From Galactobacillus timonensis (GTDB lineage Bacteria > Bacillota_I > Bacilli_A > Erysipelotrichales > Erysipelotrichaceae): 64,000 nt of DNA. Below the pieces are notes generated by a model, which was given only the letters and a program-made list of their open reading frames with translations, did no database searches and was not told the origin of the DNA. Positions 1-9,600 of the stretch are shown here, piece by piece. The stretch lies in the NCBI RefSeq assembly GCF_900240265.1, contig NZ_LT964739.1, positions 1,825,147 to 1,889,146 of the forward strand, written 5' to 3'. A program made the translations under genes and the position numbers. How positions within the stretch are numbered: the first letter of the stretch is position 1; every line of letters begins with the position of its first letter.

Positions 1-84
1 CAACATGATCGACATGGTGTACCTTGTGTGCTCAGATATCCAGGTCCCACTTCCTAACCGAAAACCAAAACAGCTTAGACCCGC

Positions 85-360
85 ATGATCAAAGGAGATT
101 TACTGCTTTTTCAACCATAACGATGCCTGAAGAGCCAAGGAGTTTCGGTTTATCTCGGTTCCGGATCGCATTCGCAGATTACGGCGGTCGTCGTGGCGGC
201 TGACATTCTGAAGAAAACGCTGGATGTCAAGATTCTTGCCGGCTGTAATGAGGAAGAGGAAAAGGCGGTCCTTCGCTTTTTGAATCAGACGGATTATCAG
301 AAGACAGTTCTTCTGCACCGCGGCAGTACGATTCCTTCCTGGGGCGTCAGCGCGGACTGA
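85..360 (+). pseudogene. Broken or truncated ORF remnant, unknown family
   Basis: The frame opening with ATG at 85 reads MIKGDLLLFQP and then meets a stop at 118-120. The same frame continues open to TGA at 358-360 with protein-like composition (for example KTLDVKILAGCNEEEEK and LLHRGSTIPSWGVSAD), but has no usable start codon near its beginning. The ATG at 85 overlaps the stop (86-88) of another frame open from the window edge, as in an operon. This looks like a gene interrupted by a stop, or a frameshift. The family is not recognised. A terminator follows at 396. Confidence 0.3.
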
Positions 361-395
361 TCGTAACAGTCACAAACAATTGAATGGAAAGTCAG

Positions 396-427
396 AACGG
401 AGGGAGTGACGGTTCTCTCCGTTTTAT
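396..427 (+). terminator. Rho-independent terminator
   Basis: AACGGAG pairs with CTCCGTT around a short loop and is followed by TTTTATT. It separates the 5' remnant from the GH2 gene. Confidence 0.6.
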
Positions 428-463
428 TGGCTGCAGCTGATAATACGGGATCTTTGCCATGTT

Positions 464-474
464 AAGATAGTCTC
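464..474 (+). promoter_or_regulatory. Extended -10 element almost on the GH2 start codon
   Basis: TGTTAAGAT (a TGn extended -10) ends about 7 nt before the ATG at 475, and no Shine-Dalgarno sequence is visible. If it is used, the transcript would begin at or next to the start codon. No convincing -35 is seen. Confidence 0.35.
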
Positions 475-3078
475 ATGAGGCGTTTGGCAAGTGTATTCCT
501 GACGATTGTCCTGCTATTGGCCGGATGTGTTCCGGCATCGGCGGAAGAAAATGATGTGCCTGATCTTTCCCGGCGCATGAACAGTTTTAATGAAGGCTGG
601 CTTTTTTCGTGTGGGGAAGGGGATGAAACGGCGTCGGATCCTTCGCTTGGGGACAGTACGTGGGAACCTGTTACGCTTCCTCATGACTGGTCGATTTCCA
701 TGGCCTATGACGAAAACGGGGAGGCGGAAAGCGGCTTTCTTCCCGGCGGCACAGAATGGTACCGGAAGAAGTTCGTGGTTCCTTCTTCATTGAAGGGGAA
801 ACGGATCTCGGTGGTATTTGATGGTGTCTATCAGCGGGCGGAGGTTTATCTTAACGGGCAGAAGCTTGGCTATCATCCGGATGGCTATACCTCGTTTTCG
901 CTGGATCTGAGCGGCGGCCTGATTGTTGACGGGTCGAGTGAAAATGTGCTGGCTGTCCGTGTTGAAAATCCCCAGCCCAACAGCCGCTGGTATTCCGGCA
1001 GCGGAATCTATCGGGATGTGTGGCTGAAGGTGACGGATTCTGTGTTTGTCGATGAGGATGCGACTGCAATCCGCTATGATGTCGATCAGCTCAAAAAGCA
1101 AAACAGTACCGAAACCAAAGCTTCGATCGTTCTGTGCAATGACAGTGACAATGATGCAGAGGTAACTGTTCACAGTGTGCTGCGTGATCCTGCTGGAACG
1201 GCGGTTGGTGAAACCTCTTCGCAGGCGGTTGTACAGGCAAAGCAGACCGCGACCGTTTCGCAGACCATTGAGGCGCGGGATCTGACGCTCTGGTCGGTGG
1301 ATGATCCTTCGCAGTATACGTGGGAGGTCGCTGTTTCTTCTTCGGATGGCAGTGATGCGGTTTCGATTCCCTTCGGCTATCGCTATGCAGAATGGGACGC
1401 GGATCATGGCTTTTTCCTCAACGGGAAGGCTATGAAGCTGCAGGGTGTCTGTCTGCATCAGGATTACGGCGCCCTTGGCACAGCGTGCTATGAGGCGGCG
1501 GTGGAGCGGCAGCTGGGCAAGCTGAAACGGATGGGCGTCAATGCGATCCGTTCGACGCATCATGCGGCGGGACGGATTCTCCGTACTCTTTGTGCAGAGA
1601 AGGGCATTCTGCTGATTGAAGAAGGATTTGATACCTACATTTATCCGAAGAACGGAAACGTCAACGATGGCAGCAGCTTCTTTCTGGAGACGGTTGGAAG
1701 GGACAATGGAATCGAGCACGCATACAGCGATGAGACCTGGGCGGAATATATATCGCGGCGGATGGTGGAGGAGTCGCGCAATAATCCGGCGGTGATCATG
1801 TATTCGATCGGCAATGAGCTGCTGGGCAATTTCAGCGGTGATACACAGGCCTATCCTCAGTATGCCGAAGAGATCATTACCTGGATCAAAGATGAGGATC
1901 CGGATGCGGTGGTAACGATCGGCGATAATCTGGCAGGCAGGGACAATGCGGTTCAGCTGGCGATGGATCAGGCGCTCGTGGATGCGGGCGGTGCCGTTGG
2001 CTTCAACTATGCAGGCGGAGATGTATATGATTCGATGCATGCGGCATATCCCGATTGGTGTCTCTATGGTTCGGAGACGGCGAGTGCGCTGAGCAGCCGG
2101 GGCTGGTATTCCAGCCTGGGAGTGGATGAGAAGAATCTTCAGGTGTCCGTCTACGATACGGTACATGTGGGCTGGGGCACGACGGCACAGCAGGCATGGA
2201 AGGATGTGATTTCGCGGGACTTTGTTGGTGGCGAGTTCATCTGGACGGGCTGGGACTATCTTGGGGAGCCGGAGCCCTGGAACGGGCTGGAGCCGGGATC
2301 GGTCAGCGGACAGGGTGCTTCTCCGAAGTCTTCCTATTTCGGGGTGGTGGATACGGCCGGCTTTGAGAAGGATACGTATTACTTCTACATGAGTCAATGG
2401 AATCCGGATGTTGTGACGCTGCACATTCTTCCCGACTGGAATGTAGAAGATATCGTCAGGGACAAACTTGGTCGGGTGAAGGTTGATGTCTACAGCAATG
2501 CGGCGAGCGTTGAGCTGTTTCGCAACGGCATGTCACTGGGCCGGAAATACTTCGCGAAACAGACGACGGAAGACGGCTATACGTATCAGACCTGTGAGGG
2601 GGAGCTTTATCTTTCCTGGGATGTATGGTACTGGCCGGGTGAAATCATGGCGAAAGCCTACGATGAAGACGGCAATGAAATCACGGATACCGTGGGACGC
2701 TCTTCTGTAAAAACGTCTTCGGCGGCTGCGCAGGTTGTTCTTACGGCAGATCGGAGTGAGCTGCATGCGGATGGTTCGGATCTTGCGTTCATTACGGCGG
2801 AAATCCGGGATGAAGACGGCAATCCGGTTTACAGGGCGAGCGTTGATCTGGACTTCACCCTGGAGGGGGAAGGAAGGATCATCGGTGTGGACAATGGGGA
2901 TCCGACGGACCTTTCTTCATATCAGGGCAGTGATGACAGCCATGCAAGCCGCAGGACATTCTCCGGAAAGGCGCTGATCATTGTGCAGACCAGTAAAACG
3001 GCCGGAACCATCCGGGTGAGCGCATCCGGCGAGGGGCTGGCTTCGTCCGTCATTGAAATAAATTCCGCTGCACCATAA
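475..3078 (+). CDS. Glycoside hydrolase family 2 lipoprotein (beta-galactosidase-like)
   Basis: Predicted surface-anchored exo-glycosidase of 867 aa. The N-terminus is a lipoprotein signal with lipobox LLAGC (Cys18). The GH2 sugar-binding jelly-roll follows (about 35-185, with WEPVTLPHDWS), then an Ig-like domain and the TIM barrel. The acid/base is E448 in NNPAVIMYSIGNE and the nucleophile is probably E534 in GSETAS. The GGEFIWTGWDYLGEP stretch is typical of the barrel end. The C-terminus looks like the DUF4982 and Ig/invasin-like modules common in gut GH2 enzymes (VVLTADRSELHADGSD). The gene is monocistronic, with terminators on both sides. The exact sugar (beta-galactoside, beta-glucuronide or beta-mannoside) cannot be read from the sequence; beta-galactosidase is the best guess. 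Confidence 0.88.
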   Translation: MRRLASVFLTIVLLLAGCVPASAEENDVPDLSRRMNSFNEGWLFSCGEGDETASDPSLGDSTWEPVTLPHDWSISMAYDENGEAESGFLPGGTEWYRKKFVVPSSLKGKRISVVFDGVYQRAEVYLNGQKLGYHPDGYTSFSLDLSGGLIVDGSSENVLAVRVENPQPNSRWYSGSGIYRDVWLKVTDSVFVDEDATAIRYDVDQLKKQNSTETKASIVLCNDSDNDAEVTVHSVLRDPAGTAVGETSSQAVVQAKQTATVSQTIEARDLTLWSVDDPSQYTWEVAVSSSDGSDAVSIPFGYRYAEWDADHGFFLNGKAMKLQGVCLHQDYGALGTACYEAAVERQLGKLKRMGVNAIRSTHHAAGRILRTLCAEKGILLIEEGFDTYIYPKNGNVNDGSSFFLETVGRDNGIEHAYSDETWAEYISRRMVEESRNNPAVIMYSIGNELLGNFSGDTQAYPQYAEEIITWIKDEDPDAVVTIGDNLAGRDNAVQLAMDQALVDAGGAVGFNYAGGDVYDSMHAAYPDWCLYGSETASALSSRGWYSSLGVDEKNLQVSVYDTVHVGWGTTAQQAWKDVISRDFVGGEFIWTGWDYLGEPEPWNGLEPGSVSGQGASPKSSYFGVVDTAGFEKDTYYFYMSQWNPDVVTLHILPDWNVEDIVRDKLGRVKVDVYSNAASVELFRNGMSLGRKYFAKQTTEDGYTYQTCEGELYLSWDVWYWPGEIMAKAYDEDGNEITDTVGRSSVKTSSAAAQVVLTADRSELHADGSDLAFITAEIRDEDGNPVYRASVDLDFTLEGEGRIIGVDNGDPTDLSSYQGSDDSHASRRTFSGKALIIVQTSKTAGTIRVSASGEGLASSVIEINSAAP

Positions 3079-3096
3079 CAGCAGTGTTAAGTACTC

Positions 3097-3137
3097 TTCA
3101 GCATACGAATCGGGCGAAACGTATGCTGAATTTTTAT
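3097..3137 (+). terminator. Rho-independent terminator after GH2 gene
   Basis: TTCAGCATACG pairs perfectly with CGTATGCTGAA across a 12-nt loop and is followed by TTTTTATTT. Confidence 0.85.
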
Positions 3138-3160
3138 TTGCGGGCGACTAGGATAGCGTT

Positions 3161-3940
3161 ATGAAAAATAACTTTCGTACGCGGGCAGTGACGGCTGCCA
3201 TCCTGGTTGCGGTTGTTCTTCCGTGCCTGATTCTTGGTGGACAGTGGATGCGGGTTCTGCTGGTATTGATCGGGCTGTTCGGGGCCTGGGAGATCAGCGG
3301 TCTGAAGCTGAAGGATACGCGGCAGGTTGTATTTACGGCCATTCTCTGGGTGGCGATGGCGGCATTAGTCTTCTGTGACAGCAGTATTCTTCCGGCGGCG
3401 TTGGGCGTGTGGTTCATTGTGCTGGCTGCTTTGTGCCTGATCCCGGGCTTTGTGACAATTGATCTTGCCTGCACGGCGTACTGTCTGAGCGTGATCATGG
3501 TAATGGCAGCACGCAGTACGGCTGCGGTTTACGGGACGGCGGACGGCTGGAAGCTGATGTTCTATATCGTGATGATCTGTACACTTGCGGATACGGGTGC
3601 GTATCTGTTTGGCTCGTGGCTCGGCAGACATCCGATGGCTCCGTCCATTTCTCCGCGCAAGACATGGGAAGGTGCGATCGGTGGCTATGTTTGTTCGGCA
3701 GTACTTTCCTATATTTACGGGATGCTGGTGTGTGAAAGCCTCGGTGGCTGGCAGCTGGCGGTGTGCAGTTTGATTCTGCCGGCAGCGGCGGAGGCTGGCG
3801 ATCTGATCTTTTCAATGATCAAGAGGCACTGGAAGATCAAGGATTACGGGACCCTTCTGCCGGGGCATGGCGGTGTGCTGGATCGTTTTGATTCGTTGAT
3901 TGTTGTTCTGACGGTGTTTTCGCTTGCGGCGGGATTGTGA
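3161..3940 (+). CDS. cdsA: Phosphatidate cytidylyltransferase
   Basis: Makes CDP-diacylglycerol from phosphatidate and CTP at the membrane, the branch point for phospholipid synthesis. The 259 aa are mostly hydrophobic helices. The C-terminal CdsA signature is present as KDYGTLLPGHGGVLDRFDS, with the GHGG and DRxD elements that bind Mg and CDP. The upstream half is poorly conserved, as is usual. TAGGAT lies 7 nt before the ATG and there is no clear Shine-Dalgarno site, so the message may be nearly leaderless. In many Bacillota cdsA sits in an ispU-cdsA-dxr-rseP operon; here it stands alone before a lipase gene. Confidence 0.88.
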   Translation: MKNNFRTRAVTAAILVAVVLPCLILGGQWMRVLLVLIGLFGAWEISGLKLKDTRQVVFTAILWVAMAALVFCDSSILPAALGVWFIVLAALCLIPGFVTIDLACTAYCLSVIMVMAARSTAAVYGTADGWKLMFYIVMICTLADTGAYLFGSWLGRHPMAPSISPRKTWEGAIGGYVCSAVLSYIYGMLVCESLGGWQLAVCSLILPAAAEAGDLIFSMIKRHWKIKDYGTLLPGHGGVLDRFDSLIVVLTVFSLAAGL

Positions 3941-3962
3941 TGGCTGAGGACGTGATGGAACT

Positions 3963-4823
3963 ATGAAACGTGGTCTTGTGATGGAAGGCGGAGCGATGCG
4001 CGGCATGTTCACCGCTGGCGTGATCGATGTGCTGATGGAGAACAATCTGTATCCGGACGGAGCGGTCGGAGTTTCGGCGGGCGCTGCCTTCGGCTGCAAT
4101 ATTAAGTCGCACCAGATCGGCAGAGTGATCCGCTATAATGTGCGCTTTGCCAGAAACTGGCGGTATTGCTCTTGGAAGTCCTTTTTTCTGACGGGCGATC
4201 TGTACGGGGCAAAGTTCTGCTATGATACGCTGCCGAAGAAACTGGACATCTGGGATATCAGGACGTTCGCATCCGATCCGATGGCGTTTTACATTACTGC
4301 AACGGATATAAAGACGGGCAAGCCTCTGTATCATCTTTGCACGGATGGCGGGGAGGATGATCTGCTTTGGATGCGGGGAAGCGCATCGATGCCGATCGTC
4401 TCCAGGCCGGTCGATGTGGATGGCTACCGGCTTCTTGATGGCGGCATCAGTGATTCGATTCCTCTGAAGTTTCTTGAAGGAAAGGGATACGATCGCTGTG
4501 TCGTGATTCTGACGCAGCCGGATTCGTATCGAAAAAAAGACTATTCGAGGGCACAGCTCGATGGTTTGCACTTCCTGCTTCGAAAGATGCCGGCGATCTA
4601 CGATCAGCTTGCGCGGCGCGCAGACTTCTACAACCGGGAGGTTGCAGAAGTAAGGCGGCAGGAGGAAGCCGGAAACGTTGTCGTTGTACGGCCAAAGAGG
4701 GATCTGAATATTTCTTCAACGTGTCACGATGGGGAAGAGAAGATCCGTGTCTATGATGAGGGGCGTGCGGCCGGGGAGGCGGCGCTGGAGCGGATCCGTT
4801 CTTTCTGGAACATGACTGTCTGA
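3963..4823 (+). CDS. Patatin-like phospholipase family protein
   Basis: Serine acyl-hydrolase of the bacterial patatin (YjjU/RssA-like) group, 286 aa. The N-terminus carries the glycine-rich oxyanion loop GLVMEGGAMRGMFTAG. The nucleophile elbow is GVSAG (Ser38) and the catalytic Asp lies in LLDGGISDSIP, so the Ser-Asp dyad is complete. There is no signal peptide, so it is probably cytosolic or membrane-peripheral. It lies 22 nt after cdsA and is probably cotranscribed, fitting a role in lipid turnover. The substrate is unknown. Confidence 0.85.
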   Translation: MKRGLVMEGGAMRGMFTAGVIDVLMENNLYPDGAVGVSAGAAFGCNIKSHQIGRVIRYNVRFARNWRYCSWKSFFLTGDLYGAKFCYDTLPKKLDIWDIRTFASDPMAFYITATDIKTGKPLYHLCTDGGEDDLLWMRGSASMPIVSRPVDVDGYRLLDGGISDSIPLKFLEGKGYDRCVVILTQPDSYRKKDYSRAQLDGLHFLLRKMPAIYDQLARRADFYNREVAEVRRQEEAGNVVVVRPKRDLNISSTCHDGEEKIRVYDEGRAAGEAALERIRSFWNMTV

Positions 4824-4849
4824 GGGGCTGTACCTACTGCGGTTTTCTG

Positions 4850-4858
4850 TGCTAGCAT
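4850..4858 (+). promoter_or_regulatory. Extended -10 promoter of MATE gene
   Basis: TGCTAGCAT (TGn plus a -10 hexamer) lies 22 nt before the ATG at 4881, with AAGGCGGGG as a possible ribosome site between them. Confidence 0.45.
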
Positions 4859-4880
4859 AGCCTCAAGGCGGGGCTGGACA

Positions 4881-6263
4881 ATGCGGGTCAGAAAGAAAAA
4901 GGCAATCGATCTTCTTCACGGGAATATTACGGAACAGCTGCTTCTGTTCTTTTTTCCCGTGTTTTTCGGTACGCTGTTTCAGCAGCTTTACAATACGGTC
5001 GATGCGGTCGTTGTGGGTAATTTCGTCGGTACGGCCGCACTTGGTGCCGTCGGCGGCTCGACGGGTACGCTGATCAATCTGCTGGTCGGCTTTGTGACGG
5101 GGCTTTCTTCAGGTGCGACGGTTGTCATTGCGCAGTTCTATGGTCAGAACAACCGTGACGGTGTGAAGCGGGCAACCGCTTCAGGCATGTTCCTGGCGAT
5201 TGTGCTGGGAGCTGTTCTGACGGTGGTCGGTATTGTGTTTGCGCCGCAGCTGCTGCAGATGCTTAATGTGCCGGAAGATATGTTTGCGCAGGCAGTAACG
5301 TATCTCAGAATCTATTTTGTCGGCATGGTGCCGACGATGGTTTACAACACCGGCGCCGGTATTCTGCGTGCGATCGGCGATTCGAAGCGGCCGCTGTATT
5401 TCCTGATTGCCTCTGCCTGCACCAATATCGTTCTTGATATTGTTTTTGTGGCGGTATTTCCATTTGGAATTGCGGGAGCCGCATGGGCAACGGTGATTTC
5501 GCAGGTGGTGAGCAGCCGCCTGACGATGTATGTTCTTTCACATACGAATCAGCCGGTCCAGTTCCGGTATCGTGATCTTTCGGCGGACTGGCCGATTCTG
5601 AAGCGGATTCTTGCCATCGGCCTGCCGACGGGCATTCAGTCTTCTCTCTACAGCATCGCCAATCTTTTCATTCAGGCGTCCATCAACGGCTTTGGGACAA
5701 GTACCGTGGCGGCCTATACGGCCTTCGGTAAAATCGATGCCTTCTTCTGGAACGCCAGCGGCTCGCTCGGTACAGCTGTTCTGACTTTTGCGGGTCAGAA
5801 CTTCGGAGCTGGCAATATCAAGCGTGTACGTTCTGGGTTCTATCATGCGATCGGCTGCTATGTGGTCGGTGCGCTTGGCATCATTGCGATTTGCTGGTTC
5901 GGGGGTCCGAACCTCTTCCGTCTGTTTACGCCGGATCAGGAAGTCATTACGATCGGTCTTTCCATCCTGCATTATCTCTGCCCGTGGTGGATTTCGTTCT
6001 GCCTGGTGGAAGTATTCTCGTCCGGCATCCGTGCCTGCGGAGATTCTCTGATTCCGATGCTGATTACGGCCTCGGGAATCGGTGCTTTCCGTATTCTCTG
6101 GATCATCTTCTACCCCGGTACAACGATCTTTGATACACTTGTCTGCTATCCTATCAGCTGGGTTCTTACAAGCATTCTCTTTATGATCTACTACCTTCAG
6201 GGAGGCTGGCTGAAGCGGTCACTGAAGCTGAAGGAACAGGTTTCCGGCCTTGGTAATAAATAA
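4881..6263 (+). CDS. MATE family efflux transporter
   Basis: Multidrug and toxin extrusion antiporter of 460 aa with about 12 predicted membrane helices in two homologous halves. The N-terminal half has FQQLYNTVDAVVVGNFVG and the ALGAVGGSTGTLINLLVGF region typical of the DinF/NorM-like Bacillota subgroup. The second half repeats the pattern (FGKIDAFFWNASGSLGTAVLTF). Such proteins export cationic compounds using Na+ or H+ gradients; the actual substrate is not readable. The gene is monocistronic and is the last one before the CRISPR-Cas block. Confidence 0.9.
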   Translation: MRVRKKKAIDLLHGNITEQLLLFFFPVFFGTLFQQLYNTVDAVVVGNFVGTAALGAVGGSTGTLINLLVGFVTGLSSGATVVIAQFYGQNNRDGVKRATASGMFLAIVLGAVLTVVGIVFAPQLLQMLNVPEDMFAQAVTYLRIYFVGMVPTMVYNTGAGILRAIGDSKRPLYFLIASACTNIVLDIVFVAVFPFGIAGAAWATVISQVVSSRLTMYVLSHTNQPVQFRYRDLSADWPILKRILAIGLPTGIQSSLYSIANLFIQASINGFGTSTVAAYTAFGKIDAFFWNASGSLGTAVLTFAGQNFGAGNIKRVRSGFYHAIGCYVVGALGIIAICWFGGPNLFRLFTPDQEVITIGLSILHYLCPWWISFCLVEVFSSGIRACGDSLIPMLITASGIGAFRILWIIFYPGTTIFDTLVCYPISWVLTSILFMIYYLQGGWLKRSLKLKEQVSGLGNK

Positions 6264-6340
6264 TTTTTCAAGGTACCCGGAAAGACAGATTCCTGTCTGC
6301 ATTTCGAATGATGTAGTGGAATGGGACAATTTAAACAGCA

Positions 6341-6370
6341 TTGCGGTAAATAATAGAAAGCCTATATAAT
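6341..6370 (+). promoter_or_regulatory. Candidate cas9 promoter upstream of the tracrRNA gene
   Basis: TATAAT at 6365-6370 has a weak -35 (TTGCGG, 6341-6346) at 18 bp. A transcript from here would run about 240 nt to the cas9 ATG and be antisense to the whole tracrRNA. A second, weaker plus-strand option is TTGGTA (6551) with TAGTCT (6574). The rest of 6264-6440 shows no gene. Confidence 0.35.
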
Positions 6371-6446
6371 TAACTTCAGAGAAGACAACATTGCTTGCAT
6401 ATTCAGACTATTATCGCCTTCTAAAAATCATTCGGGCAAACAGACA

Positions 6447-6562
6447 AAACAAAAACTTCCTTTCGGAAGTTTCTGCTCACACACTGTGAATTCGTCTAAG
6501 ACGATAAGTTCGCTGTAAAGCTTATTTGAACCTGCTATGTAATTTGTCTTTGGTAGTAAGAC
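6447..6562 (-). ncRNA. tracrRNA of the type II-A CRISPR system
   Basis: Read on the minus strand from about 6562, the transcript starts with an anti-repeat (6562-6524) complementary to most of the array repeat. ACTACCAAAG pairs with the repeat 3' part, AAATTACATAGC pairs with GCTATGTAATTT, and TCAAAT pairs with the repeat 5' end GTTTGA. An internal bulge (AGGT against GA) sits where SpCas9 guide RNAs have theirs. Downstream hairpins follow: a nexus-like GCT-TTAC-AGC (6512-6521), TCGTC-TTA-GACGA (6492-6504), TTCACA-GTG-TGTGAG (6476-6490), and a terminator AAACTTCC-GAAA-GGAAGTTT (6453-6472) with a T-rich tail. It is about 115 nt and not protein coding. Confidence 0.88.
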
Positions 6563-6568
6563 ACTATT

Positions 6569-6597
6569 TTTATAGTCTAGAACCTGATGTTTGTCAA
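6569..6597 (-). promoter_or_regulatory. tracrRNA promoter
   Basis: On the minus strand, TTGACA (6597-6592) and TATAAA (6574-6569) are separated by exactly 17 bp. This is a near-consensus housekeeping promoter that would start transcription near 6562, at the first base of the anti-repeat. Its -35 lies just before the cas9 Shine-Dalgarno site. Confidence 0.82.
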
Positions 6598-6614
6598 TTG
6601 AAGGAGAAAGCATA

Positions 6615-9600
6615 ATGAAACAAAACGGGAATAATGAGAAGCAGGGAAATTGGTACCTTGGTCTTGATGTTGGAACCAGTTCCTGTGGTTGGGCAGTGAC
6701 GGATCAGGACTACAACATTCTGAAGTTCAAGGGAAAGTCGATGTGGGGCGCACGTCTATTTGACGAGGCAAATACTGCTGAAGCCCGCAGAACAGCACGA
6801 ACGAATCGTCGTCGTCTGAATCGCAGAAAACAGAGACTCCTTCTATTGGAATCGATCTTTACAGATGAAATCAAGAAATTGGATCCGAATTTCTTTGTGC
6901 GTCTTCATGAAAGCAATCTGTGGGCGGAGGATCGAACGGAGTCCGGCTGCAAGTATACGCTGTTCAATGATCCCGGTTTCACCGATGTGGATTATCTGAA
7001 GAAATATCCGACCATTTATCATCTTCGCAGTGAACTGATCCACAATGATCAGCCGCATGATGTTCGTCTTGTTTTTCTTGCGCTGCATCACATTATCAAA
7101 AGTCGTGGACATTTTCTTTGGGAGAGCTCTGCAAACTCAGAGGGGAAGACACTTGATGAGGCGATGGAGGATCTGGAAACACGTTTTGAAAGCGACGGGT
7201 TGAGCTTTTCGCCAAGAGATCCTGCTCTGTTTAAAGATGTTCTTTCCAGTGCGGATTCCGTTTCGATTAAAAAAGAGAAACTTAATAAGGCATTTGGAGA
7301 CTTAGCAAAAACGGAGGAAGATTCGCTTGATTACGGTGCTTTTCTGGACTTGCTTTCGGGGGCAACTGTCAAACTCAGCAAATTGTTCTGTGATGATTCT
7401 TTAACTGACGCTGATATCAAGTCAATTTCCTTGAAGGATGATATCGATAGTCAGATGGATCAGCTTACAATCCTGTTGAGTGACAGGGCAGATTACATTT
7501 TTTATGCCAAGGAAGTCTTTGATATTGCAAAACTGGCTGAATTTCTGGGAACGAATGAATATCTCAGTGATGCGAAAATCGTTCTCTTCAAGAAAAATGA
7601 ACGCGAACTCAAAGTACTGAAGAACTTTGTACGCAATAACCTTTCTGCTGAAGACTATAAGGCGATTTTCCATTCGGGAAAAGGGAATAATCTGTGTGCA
7701 TATCTTGCCTCTGATGATGCTGAAAAAAAGTGTTCTCAGGAGGAATTCTGTAAGTACCTTGAACCTTTTGTGGCGGGTATGAAAGATTCGGTAGACGATG
7801 AGGAGGAAAATGTTTATAAGGAGATCGCTGGCCGAACATTTTTGACGAAACTTAAGGGGTCAAGCAATGGTGTGGTTCCTTATCAGCTGCAGAGAAAGGA
7901 ACTGATTGCCATTTTGAATAATGCGGAACATTATCTTCCGTTTCTGAATGACGTTGATTCAGACGGCTATAGGACCTCGGACAAGATTATCTCGTTGGTT
8001 GAGTTCCGCATTCCCTATTATGTTGGACCATTGAAGAATGGTTGGGCAGTTCGAAAGAATTCGAATGAGAGGGTGTATCCATGGAATTTTGAAAAGATGA
8101 TCGATGAAGAAGCGAGCGCGGAAAAATTCATGGAAAATCTTGTCGGCCGGTGCACATATACAGGTGCTCCTGCGCTTCCGTTGAACTCGCTGCTTTACAG
8201 CCGGTATATGGTACTGAACGCGATCAATCCGATCAAGGTGAATGGATATCCGATTGATGTTAGGACGAAGCAGCAGATTTTCAACGATCTGTTCGTTAAA
8301 TCCAGGAAGAAAGTTACAAAGAAGTCTATTCATGGTTACCTGCTTTCAAAAGGGCTGATTAAACAGACTGATGAGATTTCCGGTATTGATGATGAGATTA
8401 ATGCCAGCTTAAAGTCTCTGCATGATTTTTCATCGATGCGTGACCATATTTCGGATGCTGATATTGAAAAAATCATTAAGGCGATTCTTGTTTATGGAAA
8501 AGACAAGAAGATGCTGGGAAGCTGGATTAAGAAGAATGTGAAATGCGTTACCAAAGATGATCTTCGCTGTATCCGCAGTTTTCAGTATTCGGAATGGGGA
8601 AGATTGTCTAAGGAATTCCTGACGGAAATCTACCATACCGATGAGAATGGCGAAGTGAAGACCATCATGGATATGCTTTGGGAAACGAATAATACCTTGA
8701 TGCAACTGCTTTCGGACCGGTATCAGTTTCTTGTAAATGCGCAGGAATATCGTAAAGAACAATTTGGGGTCGGTGATTCTGTCAGGGAACAGGTAGAAGA
8801 CCTCTATATTGCACCCGCTGTCAAACGGAGCATCTGGCAGACACTAAAGGTGGTTGATGAACTTGTTGACATCCAGAAGTCTGCTCCTGCGAAAATAATG
8901 ATTGAAATGGCTCGCACAAATTCCAAAGAGCTGAAGAAGAAGCGTACTGTTTCTAGAAAGGACACTTTATCTGAGCTGTATCGTTCCTGTGCTAAAGAAG
9001 CTTTTCAGTTTATCCCGAAAGAAAAATTTGAAAAAGTTAAATCAAGACTTGAAAAGGAAACAGACCAGTCATTAAGAAGAGACAAACTTTATCTTTACTA
9101 TACCCAGCTTGGATGCAGTGCTTATACAGGAGAACCGATTGATTTTGAACAAATGATGCTCGAGGATAAAACTTATGATATTGATCATATTTTCCCTCGT
9201 TCGCTCATTAAGGACAACAGCCTGAATAATCGTGTTCTGGTTGAAAGCCGCCTGAACCGTGAGAAGACGAATGAGTATCCGATTAAGGATTCCATCCGCA
9301 AAAAGATGCTTTCGTTCTGGAAGATGCTGCATGATAAGAACCTGATCTCAGACGTGAAGTTCGAGCGGCTGAACAGGTGTACTCCATTGACTGAGGAAGA
9401 GCTGTCGTCCTTTGTTGCCAGACAGATCGTTGAGACGCAGCAGTCTACCAAAGCCCTTGCCGAGATCCTTCATAACTCCTATCCGACTTCCAGGATCGTT
9501 TATTCCAAGGCGGGGAATGTCAGTGATTTCAGGCAGGAATTTGATCTTCCAAAGTTCCGGGAGATCAACGATCTTCATCATGCCAAGGATGCTTATCTGA

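Noticed and set aside
787-2424. 545-codon open frame on the minus strand inside the GH2 gene
   Set aside because: It is a shadow of the GC-rich codon pattern; the plus-strand GH2 protein has full family motifs. The same holds for long minus frames inside leuS (19411-21093), uxaC (45351-46751), uxaB (50841-52160) and pepC/uxaA (53182-54855).
4824-4880. Possible riboswitch (guanidine type) before the MATE gene
   Set aside because: Only 57 bp are available and none of the conserved guanidine riboswitch motifs are seen; an extended -10 and a ribosome site explain the space.
6524-6562. An isolated CRISPR repeat on the plus strand before cas9
   Set aside because: It is degenerate, has a 2-nt insertion, no partner repeat, and is followed on the minus strand by hairpins and a terminator; it is the tracrRNA anti-repeat.
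6591-6614. TTG at 6591 as cas9 start
   Set aside because: It overlaps the tracrRNA -35 and has no ribosome site; ATG 6615 has AAGGAG 8 nt upstream.
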